Shown here: positions 52,672 to 64,000 of the stretch, in pieces
Layout: each line of letters starts with the position of its first letter
Position numbering within the stretch: the first letter of the stretch is position 1
Origin: Sycobia sp. Sy_11
Taxonomy: Eukaryota; Arthropoda; Insecta; Hymenoptera; Epichrysomallidae
Length of the DNA: 64,000 nucleotides
Direction: 5' to 3'
Assembly (NCBI GenBank): GCA_018907035.1
Contig: JACCIC010000049.1
Location: 1,230,501-1,294,500, forward strand
The notes under the pieces: generated by a model
Databases searched by the model: none
What the model saw: the letters and a program-made list of their open reading frames with translations, nothing else
Told to the model about the DNA's origin: nothing
Translations under genes and position numbers: made by a program

Positions 52672-53109
52672 TCACTGCAGGTCCTCCTCGCACTTGGGAA
52701 TGTCGAAGATCTCGGCGAAGAGCGGCGGCAGCTTCAGCTTGGTCCAGTTCCGCCTGAACCAGTCGAGCAGATTGGCGTGCCTGATGCCGAGGGCCTTCAG
52801 CTCGGGTATCCTCTGGCTGAGCCCGTGTACGCCGACGGCCAGCTGTACCGAGGCCGCGCCGATGCCGCCGACGCCGTTGGTCTCGGCGATGCCGACGACG
52901 GGTCCGAGGCAGGGCCCGTTACCCCCCACCGTCTGCACGCGCAGCGCCTCCAGCAGTCGGTCCTGCAGCCTCTGGATGGCCTTGACGTCGCTCAGGCCCG
53001 GGCGCTCGCTCAGGAGGACCGCGCCCGAGAACAGGCCCAGCTCGGCGTCCGTCAGCTGGTGATTGTTCAGGGCGGCGGTGAATTGCATCAGGGCGGCCAC
53101 GAAGTCCGG
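52672..53109 (-). CDS. Eip78C: E78 last exon, C-terminal half of the ligand-binding domain
   Basis: Acceptor TTCGTTCAG, then PDFVAALMQFTAALNNHQLT; stop TGA at 52674-52672. It includes the helix with ELGLFSGAVLLSERPGLSD and the C-terminal AF-2. A Gly-rich insert (VGGNGPCLGPVVGIAETNG) sits where other family members have a short loop. GC-rich throughout. Confidence 0.9.
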   Translation of the reverse strand, partial: PDFVAALMQFTAALNNHQLTDAELGLFSGAVLLSERPGLSDVKAIQRLQDRLLEALRVQTVGGNGPCLGPVVGIAETNGVGGIGAASVQLAVGVHGLSQRIPELKALGIRHANLLDWFRRNWTKLKLPPLFAEIFDIPKCEEDLQ

Positions 53110-54337
53110 CTGAACGAAGAAAGGGGGTCGGATTTTTACAATAGTTCGATACGTTGCTAGCGCGTGGGGAGAGAAGAGATGGGGTTTTTTTTTCGTATCG
53201 TCCGAGAATGACCTTTGGCGGTAATATCGGACAGTGAAAGTTAATTCCCAAGACTAAGGTTTTACACTAAAATTTAGAATCAAAAAGAAAAAAGAAATAG
53301 ATTTTTCCTCATAATTTTGGAAATATATGTCTTTCTACAAGGACTTTGATCATTCGTATTTTCACGCTTGGTTCGTTCAGATATCTCTTTTAGTTCGTAA
53401 ATTAAAATTAAAAACTGTAAAATGACTTCTAAGGCTTCTGCTATTCAAGAAATTTGTGTTAAAATAATAATCAAATGTTTATTTAATATTGTATCATAGC
53501 GTTTTTTTATTATGGCTTAAGATAAGCAGTAACAATTTTTTTAATTAACACACTATCAATATAAAAAATAAATAACATTTTTAGTTGCCGAAAAAAACAA
53601 TAAATCAGTTGTGAACAATCAAATTAATTCCTTAATATAAGTACAACAGTAATATGTAAACTTTGTATCACTAAGTAGTAACCGGTGCGTTAAGTCAGGC
53701 GTTCGTTCCTTAAGGCTTCTAACCATAGATCAGTGGTATATATAAGAAGAATCGACCTTTTGTTCGATTCGAACAGAATTATAAATAACATTGAACATCA
53801 GATATAAAATTCTGTATGTTACTCTATTTGACACGATATTTGAAAAAATGCGAATTAAAAAAGGAGAAATGATAAAATAATTTTCGATCCAATTTAAACA
53901 AGTAGTCATTTTTTAGTCTTTTTCTCTAAAAATTTCAATGCTAAAATTTCATTGAGGTAGTAGTCAATTTTGTTTTTTTTAAAAGAAACGACCAATAAAG
54001 AGTTGAAATCCGATATCGCGAATTGAATAAGAGGACGAGCGAATAAATTTTTTTTAAATAAAAATTCAATATGTAGGAAGACATCATGAAAATAGATTGT
54101 GTTTAAAAATAATTCGTGTGAATAGTCCATCCGACAATTTAAATATACGGTATAAAAGAAAGACTAATTTAACAACGGAATAAAAAAATTTCATATTTTA
54201 TATCACATTATATTAATATATTAGAATTAGATAACAAGTTTCTTCTTCTGATACGCGTACGTATGGACGCATCCCATTTTTACTTGTACAACTAAAAAGT
54301 GTTCGGTAATATGGATCAGACCCAACAGTGTTGTTAC

Positions 54338-54397
<60 letters not shown>

Positions 54398-56129
54398 GTG
54401 AACGTATTCGATCCTTCAGAATTCAATAATAATTTTTAATAATAATAATTCTATCAATTATTTAACAATTATATCAATTAAATTTTTAAACTGTCCTTGA
54501 GAAGGGATGCAAATTATGGCTCGCAACGTTGCTGTAATATTAAATTTATTTTTTTTTGTTCGGTTAAGTCAAATTTTCTGGATAGTACGTGTCTCAAAGA
54601 AATAAAGCCCGAAAAAATCAAGGTTCAAGACTCTTAGAAGGATATTTATTTATTTCAATATTATTGAATTGTTATGAAATGCCACATTTGAAATTATTCA
54701 TAACGGCCCTTTGATTTCGTCCTCTTTGTCCACCTCCACGTACAATCGTCGTTTTCTACCAATTTCTTTTTTTCTCTCCTCATTTCGTTATCCACCTTTT
54801 TGGAAGAAGAAAGCTTAATTCGCAATCTCACCTCGTACATCAGCTCGAGCTGCTGTCTGGTGATGTAGGTGCCGTCCTCGAAGGTCATCGAGGTGTCGGA
54901 GGTCATTTTGGAAATGTGAGTGAGCCAGACCTCGAAGAAGCCGACCTTGATGAGTATGAGCTGATCGTCCTGCGAGAGCTCGCAGAAGCCGGGGACGCGC
55001 TTCGCGAACTCGACGACCCTCTGCACCGAGGGGGTGACGCGCGCGGCGAACTGCTGCCAGAGCCAGATCCGGTGGGACTCCACCGTCTCCGCGGTCGAGG
55101 AGGCCGCCTCCGGGTCCTCCGGGCTCGCGGGCTAGAATAATAAAATGAGCCGGCGCGTTACAGTCCGTTCTCTCGGATTTTCATTTCATTGCCAGGAGAA
55201 ACAATGAGTACATTGTTTTACTTGTAACTAGCACTTTTTGAATATAATATGGCTAAACAATTAGACGAAATAGATGACCTCATTTCAAATCCAAGTCATT
55301 TGTATGGAATTGTATTCTAAATCTCCGAAATGAATGGATAATTTTCAAAAGAATTGAAAATCGCGTGTCTTCAAGAACAAAAAGAATAGTCATATATATA
55401 TATAGTTCAACATAAAATTTTGAAGATCTGAATGAAAGCCTTTCGAAATTCTCTGTTTCTAATAAAAAAAAAGTCGTTTTCCGGAATCCTTGCGGCTCCG
55501 AACGCAGACAAACTCGCGACCGCGTACTATAATGGCGCTCTTTGCATCGCCGGCTATACTCACGGGTATGATCATGGGCTTCCTGACGATGCCCCTCGTC
55601 GACTCGTCGGTGAAGCCGCAGTGCGCGTGATGCGCCTGAGAGACCTGGAGAATGACGTCGTAGACGGCGAGCTGTTTGACGTCGGCGTCCGACTGGTCGG
55701 CCTCGACGACGGTCGCCTGGGCAACCCGGGCCATCGCGTTCTGGCTCTGCGGGCTGTCGATGCCGTTGCCGTTGTTGTTGCTGCTGTTGATGCTGGCGCT
55801 GCCGTTGTTGTTGTTGTTGTTATTGTTGTTGTTGACGCTGCTCGTATTGTTATTGTTATTGTTGTTTACGGCGCTGCTATTGTTGTTGTTATTGTTGTTG
55901 TTGTTGCTGTTGTTGTTGCTGCTTATGTTGTTGTTGTTACTCGTGGTGTTATTGTTGTTGTTGCTGCTGCTGTTATTGTTGTTGTTGTTAGCTGTCGCGA
56001 GCTGGGGCGCTACGCCGTTCGTCCCGGTTGGCGTCGTCGGGCCGCTGCTCGACGTCGTCGTCGTTGTCGGCGTCGCGTCGTCCGGGCCTCGTTCGCGCGA
56101 GCGCTTCGGCACCCGGCCGTATCGTACCG
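52672..56129 (-). CDS. Eip78C: E78 (Eip78C/NR1E) nuclear receptor, partial: 3' coding exons
   Basis: Minus-strand join of 56129-55564, 55131-54832 and 53109-52672 gives 433 residues plus stop; the 5' part lies beyond the window. E78 is an ecdysone-induced nuclear receptor of the Rev-Erb/E75-related NR1 branch and acts in the nucleus. The first exon opens inside the DNA-binding-domain extension (VRYGRVPKRSRE). A hinge rich in Asn and Ser follows, then a full ligand-binding domain. That domain contains IWLWQQFAARVTPSVQRVVE, the signature FAKRVPGFCELSQDDQLILI, and the AF-2 region LPPLFAEIFDIPKCEEDLQ at the very end. Ending right after LFAEIFDIPK, and LDWFRRNWTKLKLPPLF before it, separate E78 from E75, which has a different helix-10/11 region and a long tail. 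Both internal junctions are GT/AG and phase 0. The zinc-finger exons were looked for and not found up to 64000. Confidence 0.9.
54342..54393. repeat. (TA)n microsatellite in the last E78 intron
   Basis: About 52 bp of TA in the 1.72-kb intron between the last two E78 exons. The rest of that intron is AT-rich with nothing recognisable. Confidence 0.95.
54832..55131 (-). CDS. Eip78C: E78 middle exon, N-terminal half of the ligand-binding domain
   Basis: Acceptor TTATTCTAG at the right end, then PASPEDPEAASSTAETVESH and the first LBD helices. Donor TACGAG|GTGAGA at the left end. Exactly 300 nt, phase 0 on both sides. It encodes the DDQLILIKVGFFEVWLTH core and TFEDGTYITRQQLELMYE. Confidence 0.92.
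55564..56129 (-). CDS. Eip78C: E78 exon with DNA-binding-domain extension and Asn/Ser-rich hinge
   Basis: Acceptor TTTTTCAG at the right end. The first two bases complete an Ala codon, giving ...A-VRYGRVPKRSRE, the segment that normally follows the second zinc finger. About 85 residues dominated by Asn, with Ser and Thr, follow. Then comes QNAMARVAQATVVEADQSDA and the conserved hinge DVILQVSQAHHAHCGFTDE. Donor ATACCC|GTGAGT. The Asn codons are a mix of AAC and AAT. Confidence 0.88.
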
Positions 56130-56233
56130 CTGAAAAATCAGGGACTGGTGAGTGTATTGCAAGGTTTATGCGTAGTGTCCAATATAAATTTATTACGCAT
56201 AGAGAACACTTTAAAAATACAAATTTAAATCAG

Positions 56234-56238
56234 ACACA

Positions 56239-56269
<31 letters not shown>

Positions 56270-56316
56270 GCACACACGCACGCACATGCACACGCACACG
56301 CACACGCACACACACA
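56234..56316. repeat. (CA)n-(CG)n alternating purine-pyrimidine tract
   Basis: About 83 nt alternate strictly between purine and pyrimidine, with a central run of CG dinucleotides between CA-rich flanks. This is the classic sequence type for left-handed Z-DNA. It lies about 105 nt upstream (minus strand) of an E78 splice acceptor. Confidence 0.9.
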
Positions 56317-57264
56317 GAGTTAATATAATCTTAATAATAGAAACAAAATGAACATTGATGAATTCTATCATAATTTCTCTATCACTATCCATCGTTCTAC
56401 TGAAAACATTAATTGTTTCTTTAACGTCCAGGTATCAATAGTTTTAGTTAAACAGCTTTTTTAATATTTCCTCAAATGCTTCATTTTTCTCAGACTATAA
56501 CGGAATCACATGGAGGACAGAAAATTAACCAAAATTTTTTATGATTTGTGTTTAAAATCTTTCTGATATCTCGCCTTTTATAAGAAACTCCGTTTAAAAA
56601 TATCCCTGAGTCTCGTAAAGTTTCAGTACGACTTTGGAATAAAGTTATTCATAATACGTAGTTAAGTTTTATTTTTTAATAGTTTTCTATTCTATTTCTT
56701 GTATTCTGCCCTGATGGAAATTCTTTTCAAAATTGAAGCAATCGCTTTCAAATAGTTCGTAATTAGTTCATAATTAATTGATCATAGATCTCAGTGAAAA
56801 GATCTTAAATGAAAATAATGGAGACAAATGGTATGAAAAATAAGTAATTTCTAAAAAAGGTAACCAAGTAAAAAATTTTTAAAAAATTGTTCCAAGGCTT
56901 TGTAAGAATATATATAGTTTTAAGTACAAAAGCACGTTACTGGGACGCAATTCATTATCGTGGGTCATTACAAAACGCACTTCACCCGCAATATAAACCG
57001 AAATGACAAAGTTGCGAGACCGCGACGGAAAATGGGACACGAGCCGAGGTCGCAGAACAAAAGCAAAAAAGAAAAACCCAAAAAAAAGAGAAACAAAAAT
57101 TGCGTAATTCCAGAAATTAGCGCGGCCACGTCGAATAGACAAAGAGAAAAAACCTGCGAAATTTACCTAATTTTGAGAGTAAAAGAGAGAAAGATAGAAG
57201 TGGAAAACAGAAAGGGAGAAACCGAGAGGCGGAAGATAGGAGAGGCCGAAGGTGGTAGCGGGTA

Positions 57265-57268
<4 letters not shown>

Positions 57269-57303
<35 letters not shown>

Positions 57304-57944
57304 CAGAAATCTCGTACCGCTAAAAGCGCCGTGTCGACGTTTCACGGAAGAAGTTAATCCGGGCGGATGCTCGCGCCCGTGGGCTTATGATTTTCCCCCG
57401 AGAATTTAGTACCCCCCTCGCTCCTCCCCACACGCCAACCCTCCTTCTCACTCCCCCCCCCCATAGTCAACTTGCTACGAAGGTAGGGGGAAGAAGTATG
57501 ACGTGGCGATGAGCAAGCGGGGGAAGGAGGGAGTTGATAGTACGAAGGAAATGAAAGGGATTAGAAGCGGCGGAGAGGGAGAGACAAGGAGAGAAAGAGA
57601 GAGAGAGAGGGTGATGGTGAAAGGGGGGGGGGTAAGAAGAGAAAATAGAGGGAAGCAGGTAAGGTATAATTTGTCGAACTGCCCTGTGTCTGAGCGCGCG
57701 CGCGCTTGTATGGGTGTGCGTGTATGTGTGTTTTTATTTATGAACCACGTTCTACACAATTTGCAGTAGGACGAGTCCAATATATGGATGGTAATAAAAA
57801 TGCTTTTTGAAGTATACTGAGGGATACAGGAGTAGTTTCTTATCTTAAGAAAATTCTACACATTTGTGCAAAAAGGTAAAAACAATAGAGCGAATCCCTT
57901 GTCAAAGAAAAATAGCTCTTAAAATAGCTTGTGTAAATAAAACT

Positions 57945-57996
<52 letters not shown>

Positions 57997-58079
57997 TTTG
58001 TATTAATTTGTTTTCTCGTAGTTACAATTGTATTGATTGTCCATGGCGTTATTGAATAATTTATAAGACTGCACCAACC

Positions 58080-58130
<51 letters not shown>
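57269..58130. repeat. three (TA)n arrays
   Basis: Arrays at about 57269-57302, 57950-57992 and 58086-58130. The first two flank the polypurine segment at 57481-57665. Confidence 0.9.
57481..57665. repeat. polypurine tract
   Basis: Roughly 185 nt that are nearly all A and G on the plus strand, including (GA)n and a run of nine G. Such tracts can form triplex DNA. Confidence 0.7.
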
Positions 58131-58132
<2 letters not shown>

Positions 58133-58629
58133 GTGGGCAGTGAAAGCGGACTTTACCATTAAGAATAGATGAATTTTTTTAGAAACCGAATTATTGTATG
58201 AAAATCTTGTCATATTTTTTAGACACTTCAACTGTTGGAAGTATTAAATAATCGAAAATTGGAAAATTAAAGAATCGACTTGATTTATCATGTATGTATA
58301 TGGATCTATATCAAGTTAGATAATACTTTTACAACTTTATGTTACATTTCGTTGGAAGCTATCGCAAAAATACGTCGATTGTGAGAATATATATCCTTGC
58401 GACGATGCCTGGAACGTCAGCGAATTGAAAATGACGTGAATCAGGTCAACGTCTTTCTCCGAAATATACAGCTTTCCAAAAAAGGAACATGACCAGTAGA
58501 AAACGGTGCGAGTTGGCAGATACACCCCCCCCCCCAACCGTGGAAAGCGGAGCCTCGACGCAGCGCAGCTCGCGGGTAGAGAGACGTATGCAGAACAGCG
58601 AATAGAGAAGAACAGAGGGAGAGGAAGAA

Positions 58630-58633
<4 letters not shown>

Positions 58634-58690
<57 letters not shown>

Positions 58691-58742
58691 GGGTGAGAGG
58701 ACGGTTGGCTAAAACAACCGTAACGCTGGAAACACGGACTGG

Positions 58743-58796
<54 letters not shown>

Positions 58797-59164
58797 AGCA
58801 GTGGCAGCCAGGCCATGTCAGGTGCAGAGGAAAAGAGACCGAGAGAGAGCGAGAGCGAGAGAGAGAGAGAGAGAGAGAGAAAGGGAATATTGCACAAGCA
58901 ACGCCAGAGCGCAACGTTCCCGACGTTTATTATGCACGCGCAAGTTCGCCCGTTGGTTTACTTTGCCCTTCCTTCCCTTACCTCTCCGCCCCTTAACTCT
59001 ATAACGTGCGCGCGCGAGAGAACGAGAGATCGAGAGATGAGAGAGAGAGAGAGAGAGGAGATGAGAGAGAGAGAGCGAGCGAGCGAGAGACCCGCGGTTT
59101 ATGCCCGACGGGGGGATAAAGCTTGCGCTCCTGTATCTGAAAGCCGAGATCCGCCCTTGCGCGC

Positions 59165-59206
<42 letters not shown>
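58634..59206. repeat. (GA)n and (TA)n arrays in CpG-richer DNA
   Basis: (GA)n at about 58634-58687, 58844-58880 and 59036-59090. (TA)n at about 58743-58794 and 59165-59206. GA repeats are binding sites for GAGA-type factors in insects, which are often found at promoters. Confidence 0.88.
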
Positions 59207-59208
<2 letters not shown>

Positions 59209-60788
59209 GCTCGCTCTCGCGGCTTCATATCTCTGGCGCGGTGAGGGCGCAGGTGCGTTGCCCACTCTCTTCTCGCCCTTAGTATTATTATTTAATAAAA
59301 AGAGACGGACTTCCGGAAGGTATTTTCGTCGTTCCTTGCCCAAAGTTAACTATTATAAAGTTCGCTTTCGCCCGCTTTCTCAGCATTGCGACGGCCGAGA
59401 ATAACGTTGTAACGTGTGTTTTTTTTTTTTTTTTTACTTTCTTAAACTCTATAGTTGTCAACGGAGATTCGAAGACTTTAATATTAAAGATACAGCGTGA
59501 TGCGTTTCGCTCAAATAACAAAAAGAAATTTTTATTGCAAAGACGTTGACGTTCTATCGGACGAAACTGCGTTTTTGCGGCTCAAGCTCCGCTTGGATGT
59601 TTTATTAGATGTACAGAATTATAGCGGACGCGCATGGCTCATCCGAAATTATTGCACGTATGGCCGACGCGAATTCGGAACAGATTGAGCGGGATAACTC
59701 GGGATTATTTCCAAAATTAAATCAGCCAAGTTTAAGAAATCTGATGCCCCCCCCCCCTCAGTCACGAGGCATGGCACTTTCCCAACTTATACTTTCGGAT
59801 CGACCGAGTCAATAACTCGGATCATCGTTACCCAAGGGGTCCCATAAAGTTTTAACGACCGATGGCTCTGCCATTCCCATAATATGGGCACATTTATTAT
59901 TACGATTAGTTAGTAAGTTAGACGTATTCCGGTCTCTCACGAAGATTTATTTAATAAAAAATGCTACTTTTTTCGTTTTTGCTCTCGGGAGAGAAACGTT
60001 CGAAGCAAAACAGATTAGAATAAATTCGCGTTTGCAAAAATGTACAATTCTTCGAACGAGATAATTATTTTATCGAAGTTTTCTAGCGATTGTAAGTTTG
60101 TGAGTTAGGCAGGGTATCGCCGTTTCAACGTTGTAGCGTGAAAATTTATCCGATCTTATAATAATTATAATACGAGTAAGATACTGTGCATTTACGTACG
60201 CTAGATTTTTCGTCCACGAAGTATCGTTCTTTCATCGAGTGTCGCGTTAACACGACTATCATAGCCCTTCGTAAACATAAGCTCCCTTGAATTCCATTTG
60301 CGAACTGACCAAGGATTATGATAAAAATTACACGATTGCGAATTATGCGATGTTTATGCCCATAGATCGTACGCCTCTTCTGATAGATTATTCGAGCAAG
60401 GCACGACAATGAATTATTAGAAATTTCACGATTTATCGTGAATATCCTTCGATTTATTGCTCACCTCTAATTGCGCTTATATCCGAAAATACCTCAAGTA
60501 ATGCAAAACTCTTGTCTATATCGTACATTGGTGCAGTATTGAAAAGTAATAGCATACGCACTAAGGCAATCTGAAGACAGCGGGTATGTTGATCGCATTA
60601 CCCTCTAGCGCCCGTATAATGTACTGTTTTTTTCGATTCACGGCGATGCCGGAGCTCGTTTTGCCAAAGGGATTGCAGGCATGCGTGGCAGGCGTGAAAT
60701 GCGAAATGACAATGTACCGACAGTGTGCCGACCCTTGAGCTTGTTCCGGGCCGATAGGCCGGTATGACTCCGTCGCGACAAAAGTTCC

Positions 60789-60813
60789 ATATATATATAT
60801 ATATATATATATA
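60789..60813. repeat. (TA)n microsatellite
   Basis: A short TA array of about 25 bp. A (TG)n array of about 22 bp follows at 61170-61191. Confidence 0.9.
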
Positions 60814-62053
60814 CCCGAATCACTGTATGACAATAGCAAAATAAATAATAAATAGCGAGGCCGTAGCGGGCATTTTTTTAACGCGATAATATAGCGCGCA
60901 AAGAAAATGGGCAAGCACGCTCGGTTTATTAGCGAAGGAGGCTTCTTTTAAATCACCTATTACCCTCCCCTCCCCCCACCGCCCCGCCGCTCTTTCGTTA
61001 TATTTTTTCTCTTCCCTCATTCTCGCGTCTTCCCGCCACTTTGCGGTTCCCGCGCATTTTTCCCCATCCCCAGCCACCCCGGCTCTTATAATCGTTTCGC
61101 GCGCTGCTTCACCCGCGCGGCTCTTCCCGGCTCTCGAACGGAAGCTCGTCGAGGCGCGGAAGCTGTTTTGTGTGTGTGTGTGTGTGTGTGTATCATACAT
61201 TTCCCGACGAATTTAGCAGTAAATTTCCCGAGATATGCTTCGCGTTCGTATATTTAATGCACTTTTTTTTTCTCGCGCGCCCGTTATCAGGCGAGCGCTT
61301 AAGTATGCTTATACGCGCATTAATATTATAAATGTCTGAAAGCTTAGTTCTTAATGTCGGCTAATTTTGCTCTCTCGGGAATGAAATCGGAAAGAAAGTG
61401 GCGCGAATTCGCGCTGTTTTTGTAGCTTCAAAGATGCTATACGGTGTTAAAGTTGTATTTAACAAAGTTTTCGCACGAGTGTCAAAGAAAAGAACGAATG
61501 GGCAGAATTACTTTTGTTTAATATTCTTTTCTCGTTTCCATTACTTATTCATACGTACAGTAATTGTTTAGGTTTCGTTGTTACGGTAATGAATACTCGA
61601 AAAGATTTTATAAAAAATGGCTTGTTAGACACAATTGAATAAATAATAGAAGAAAAATATCATTAATTCAAAGATGAAACGTTGAGTAGAAAATATCTTT
61701 TGAAATGTATATTCTATTAAATGTACAAATGAAATTTATATTCGTATTAATTTAAGCGATTATAATTCAATCTGAGAGCTTTAGCGAATATTAAGTATTC
61801 TTTTTACACTCCATTTTTCGTAACGCTAATAATGGCGTTTTAAGGATCCCTCGAGATTTGTTGGTGTGCCGTATTCAGTGGAGGTGCCTTTATGACGTCA
61901 CACAGACCATGGCATTATTTTAATTCCCGAGTTTATAAAGCGACCGTAAAAATTTTTTTTTCATTTGTCGCCGTGAATAACTCGCCCTATGGATAATTTT
62001 TTAGATATAGTTGCGGAATATAGAAATGGCTTATGCAATGTAAGTCATCGACC

Positions 62054-62085
<32 letters not shown>

Positions 62086-64000
62086 CCTAGTATATATGCT
62101 TTTAAGGTTATGCTGCACTCTCCTGGATTTATCGTAAAAAGAAATTTATAAGGGGAAGTTTTTTACTTTTTTCCGACGAGCTCTCCTAGTCGAGTATACA
62201 TGTATATATAAATTTTTAAACGGATCCTCATAAAACAACGCGTTTAAATTGAAATTTTGAGAAACTAGTTCTCTCTGAAATTGCGTCGTCGACTCTGTTG
62301 TGTATTTATTTTTTTAGTCATTTTTTCCTCTCCAGGTTTTCGTATATCGTAATAATTCGCGGCCTGCAGCTTGATTGTGGGTATTCGAATGAAGCTTTTA
62401 TTAAATTTTCACGACGTCTACGGCCCTTTATTGCGGGCAATCTTTTAGTCCGGTCGGAGCAAAGAGCCCGACTGTCGTATAATACGGGCAATAGGACCGA
62501 AGGCTCGACCACGATTTTTGGCTTCTGTTCACGTTATATAATTATTGCCATATATACTTCGACCGTGAAAAACGATCATATTTGTCAATAATGCACATAT
62601 AAGCTGACTGCCGTCGTGGATTCGATACGGGGTTGCGACGGCGTTTACACACGATGCTAGTCTCTTATACGACTTCCGCTTTATTCTAAATAAACGAGAC
62701 TGTGTCCGTTTCAGGTGTGTCAGGACAGCCTCTACTGCGACGGATCTATTTATTCGTGACAATTGACAGTTTTTCTAATTTACAACCATGAATGTGAAAA
62801 TGTGAAACTGTACGTGAAGCACTTCAAGCAGCAGAATTATGAATATAAAGATTAGAAAATGATCGAAAGGATTAAATTAAAAAAAAAAAAATTAGTATAT
62901 ATCGATTGCGTAAGTTTTAAGCTTCATTCAGAAACTATTTCAATGCCAAAAGCGCTGACTGCCGAAGAAATTTACAGTTAATGCGCAAATGTTGAAAATA
63001 TACTTTTATCTCGAATTCTAACCGATACAGTTAGGTGGATATACTGAATGGGATTTCGATAAATTCCAATGATAAGCTTAAATTATTCAGTAACGAATTC
63101 CAGCATAAATGTGTAAAGTCGGCGCTTATTGAATTCAAATCTACGATGTTAGAAGTAAGCAACCTATTGTACGCTACATTTTACCGACGATATGATTTAA
63201 TGATGAATACCTGTTTTGGTATTCTATTTTACGCAAAAAAAATAAGTATTTATTCAATTGATATTATTAATTGATATTAATATTCAATTTACTCGAGTCA
63301 CGTCCTGATCTTCGTTCTGTCGGACTAAGTTTTTTGTTTGCAATTTTAACGTTTTACATCGATCAGACACTTATTTCAGATGCACGATGCGCTGACTCGA
63401 GATGCAAAAAAATTTCCATAAAGTTTATCAAAATAAATTAAGGCAGCAAGCTGTTACTTTTACAAATATAAATAGAAATACCGTGAATTCGGTGGAAGGA
63501 AAAATGTCGATTATTAATGGAAAACATACGTTTCATTCGTTTTTTTAAGTATTTCAACACACCATAGTAGAGATGTGTTATTGCGCTAAACAATGGTATA
63601 ATATTATCCCAATAGCTTTATGACCGTCATTTCATTTAATCAACATCTTTGAAAATTATCGAGGAGTACCTCATATCCCGTTCAAATGATATATATATAT
63701 ATATTTAAACAGTCCCGAACCGTTCTAATTTAATATAATTCCCAGAATAAATAACAACTTTAAAACGTTAACGTAAAATTCTACTTTTTGTTGCTTCATA
63801 ATGATTTGATTTTAATTATTGGAAAATAGTGCAAAATTTTAGCCAAATCATAGACGATCGGATTTTATCACGTCGTTCTCTCAAAACGAGTTTCTACATC
63901 GAAATATGAAATATTTTTTAAATGCAATATAAATATATTCCTAACCAAATTTCTATATATGGAAAGCTCGAAGGATTCAAAAACCTTGGATAAGCTTATG

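Larger units (their letters stand above)
56130..64000. other. upstream E78 intron (runs off the window)
   Basis: No coding exon supported on either strand over 7.9 kb. It holds a Z-DNA-type alternating tract at 56234-56316, polypurine DNA at about 57.48-57.66 kb, (TA)n and (GA)n arrays, and a GC- and CpG-richer zone at about 58.5-61.3 kb. That zone could contain an alternative promoter; Drosophila E78 has an isoform that starts downstream of the zinc fingers. From 61.4 to 64.0 kb it is AT-rich, with (CA)n at about 62054-62075 and nothing else I can name. Confidence 0.6.

Noticed and set aside
52777..53160. Plus-strand frame opposite the last E78 exon
   Set aside because: Antisense shadow of a GC-rich exon, with Asp/Ala/Gly/Leu-rich composition and no domain.
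53952..53970. let-7-like seed TGAGGTAGTAG on the plus strand
   Set aside because: Only the first 11 bases match let-7. The rest differs, and the flanks do not fold into a convincing precursor hairpin. It lies in an E78 intron and is probably chance.
55432..56323. Long plus-strand open frames rich in Val or Leu
   Set aside because: They are antisense shadows of the Asn/Ser-rich E78 exon: GTT/GTC and TTG/CTG runs are the complement of Asn codons.
57503..59343. Many overlapping frames of 60-155 codons
   Set aside because: They are translations of (GA)n, (CT)n and (TA)n arrays (Arg-Glu, Ser-Leu, Tyr-Ile runs) inside the E78 intron.

Overview
The window is animal nuclear DNA. It holds parts of three spliced or single-exon genes in very AT-rich sequence with GT-AG introns, CpG that is not depleted, sharp local GC contrasts and dozens of (TA)n and (CT)n microsatellites. 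The E78-type nuclear receptor and the overall style point to an insect. The mix of AT-rich introns with CpG-containing GC-rich exons would fit a hymenopteran (bee, ant or wasp), but that is an inference from composition, not proof.

Layout. Positions 1-4400 are AT-rich non-coding DNA with a diverged inverted-repeat family. At 4411-5298 (minus) lies an intact single-exon alpha/beta hydrolase of the SERHL/kraken type, ending in the peroxisomal signal Ser-Lys-Leu. Positions 5.3-10.3 kb are intergenic; they include a decayed ORF (about 7.37-7.72 kb, minus) and the probable promoter of the next gene. From 10,300 to 27,009 (plus) runs a 12-exon gene for an insect CEP350 (centrosome-associated protein 350) homologue. 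All splice phases close and the model predicts 2,710 residues. A tRNA-derived SINE with a perfect 10-bp target-site duplication sits in its seventh intron.

From 27.0 to 52.7 kb I find no convincing gene. This stretch is packed with (TA)n arrays and contains one strong stem-loop (32,519-32,584) and weak exon-like segments near 30.9-32.1 kb. From 52,672 to 56,129 (minus) lie the three 3' coding exons of an E78 (Eip78C, NR1E) nuclear receptor: the end of the DNA-binding-domain extension, an Asn/Ser-rich hinge and the complete ligand-binding domain. The zinc-finger exons are not in the window, so the gene continues beyond 64,000 across an intron of at least 7.8 kb. That intron holds a Z-DNA-type repeat, polypurine tracts and more microsatellites.

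The three genes are unrelated in function: a metabolic hydrolase, a centrosome scaffold and an ecdysone-pathway receptor. CEP350 and E78 converge tail to tail across a 25.7-kb gene desert. I found no novel multi-gene system. The points most worth a second look are the hairpin at 32.5 kb, the codon-bias switch inside CEP350, the SINE, the missing CAP-Gly domain and paired TQT motifs of CEP350, and the Z-DNA tract beside an E78 exon.
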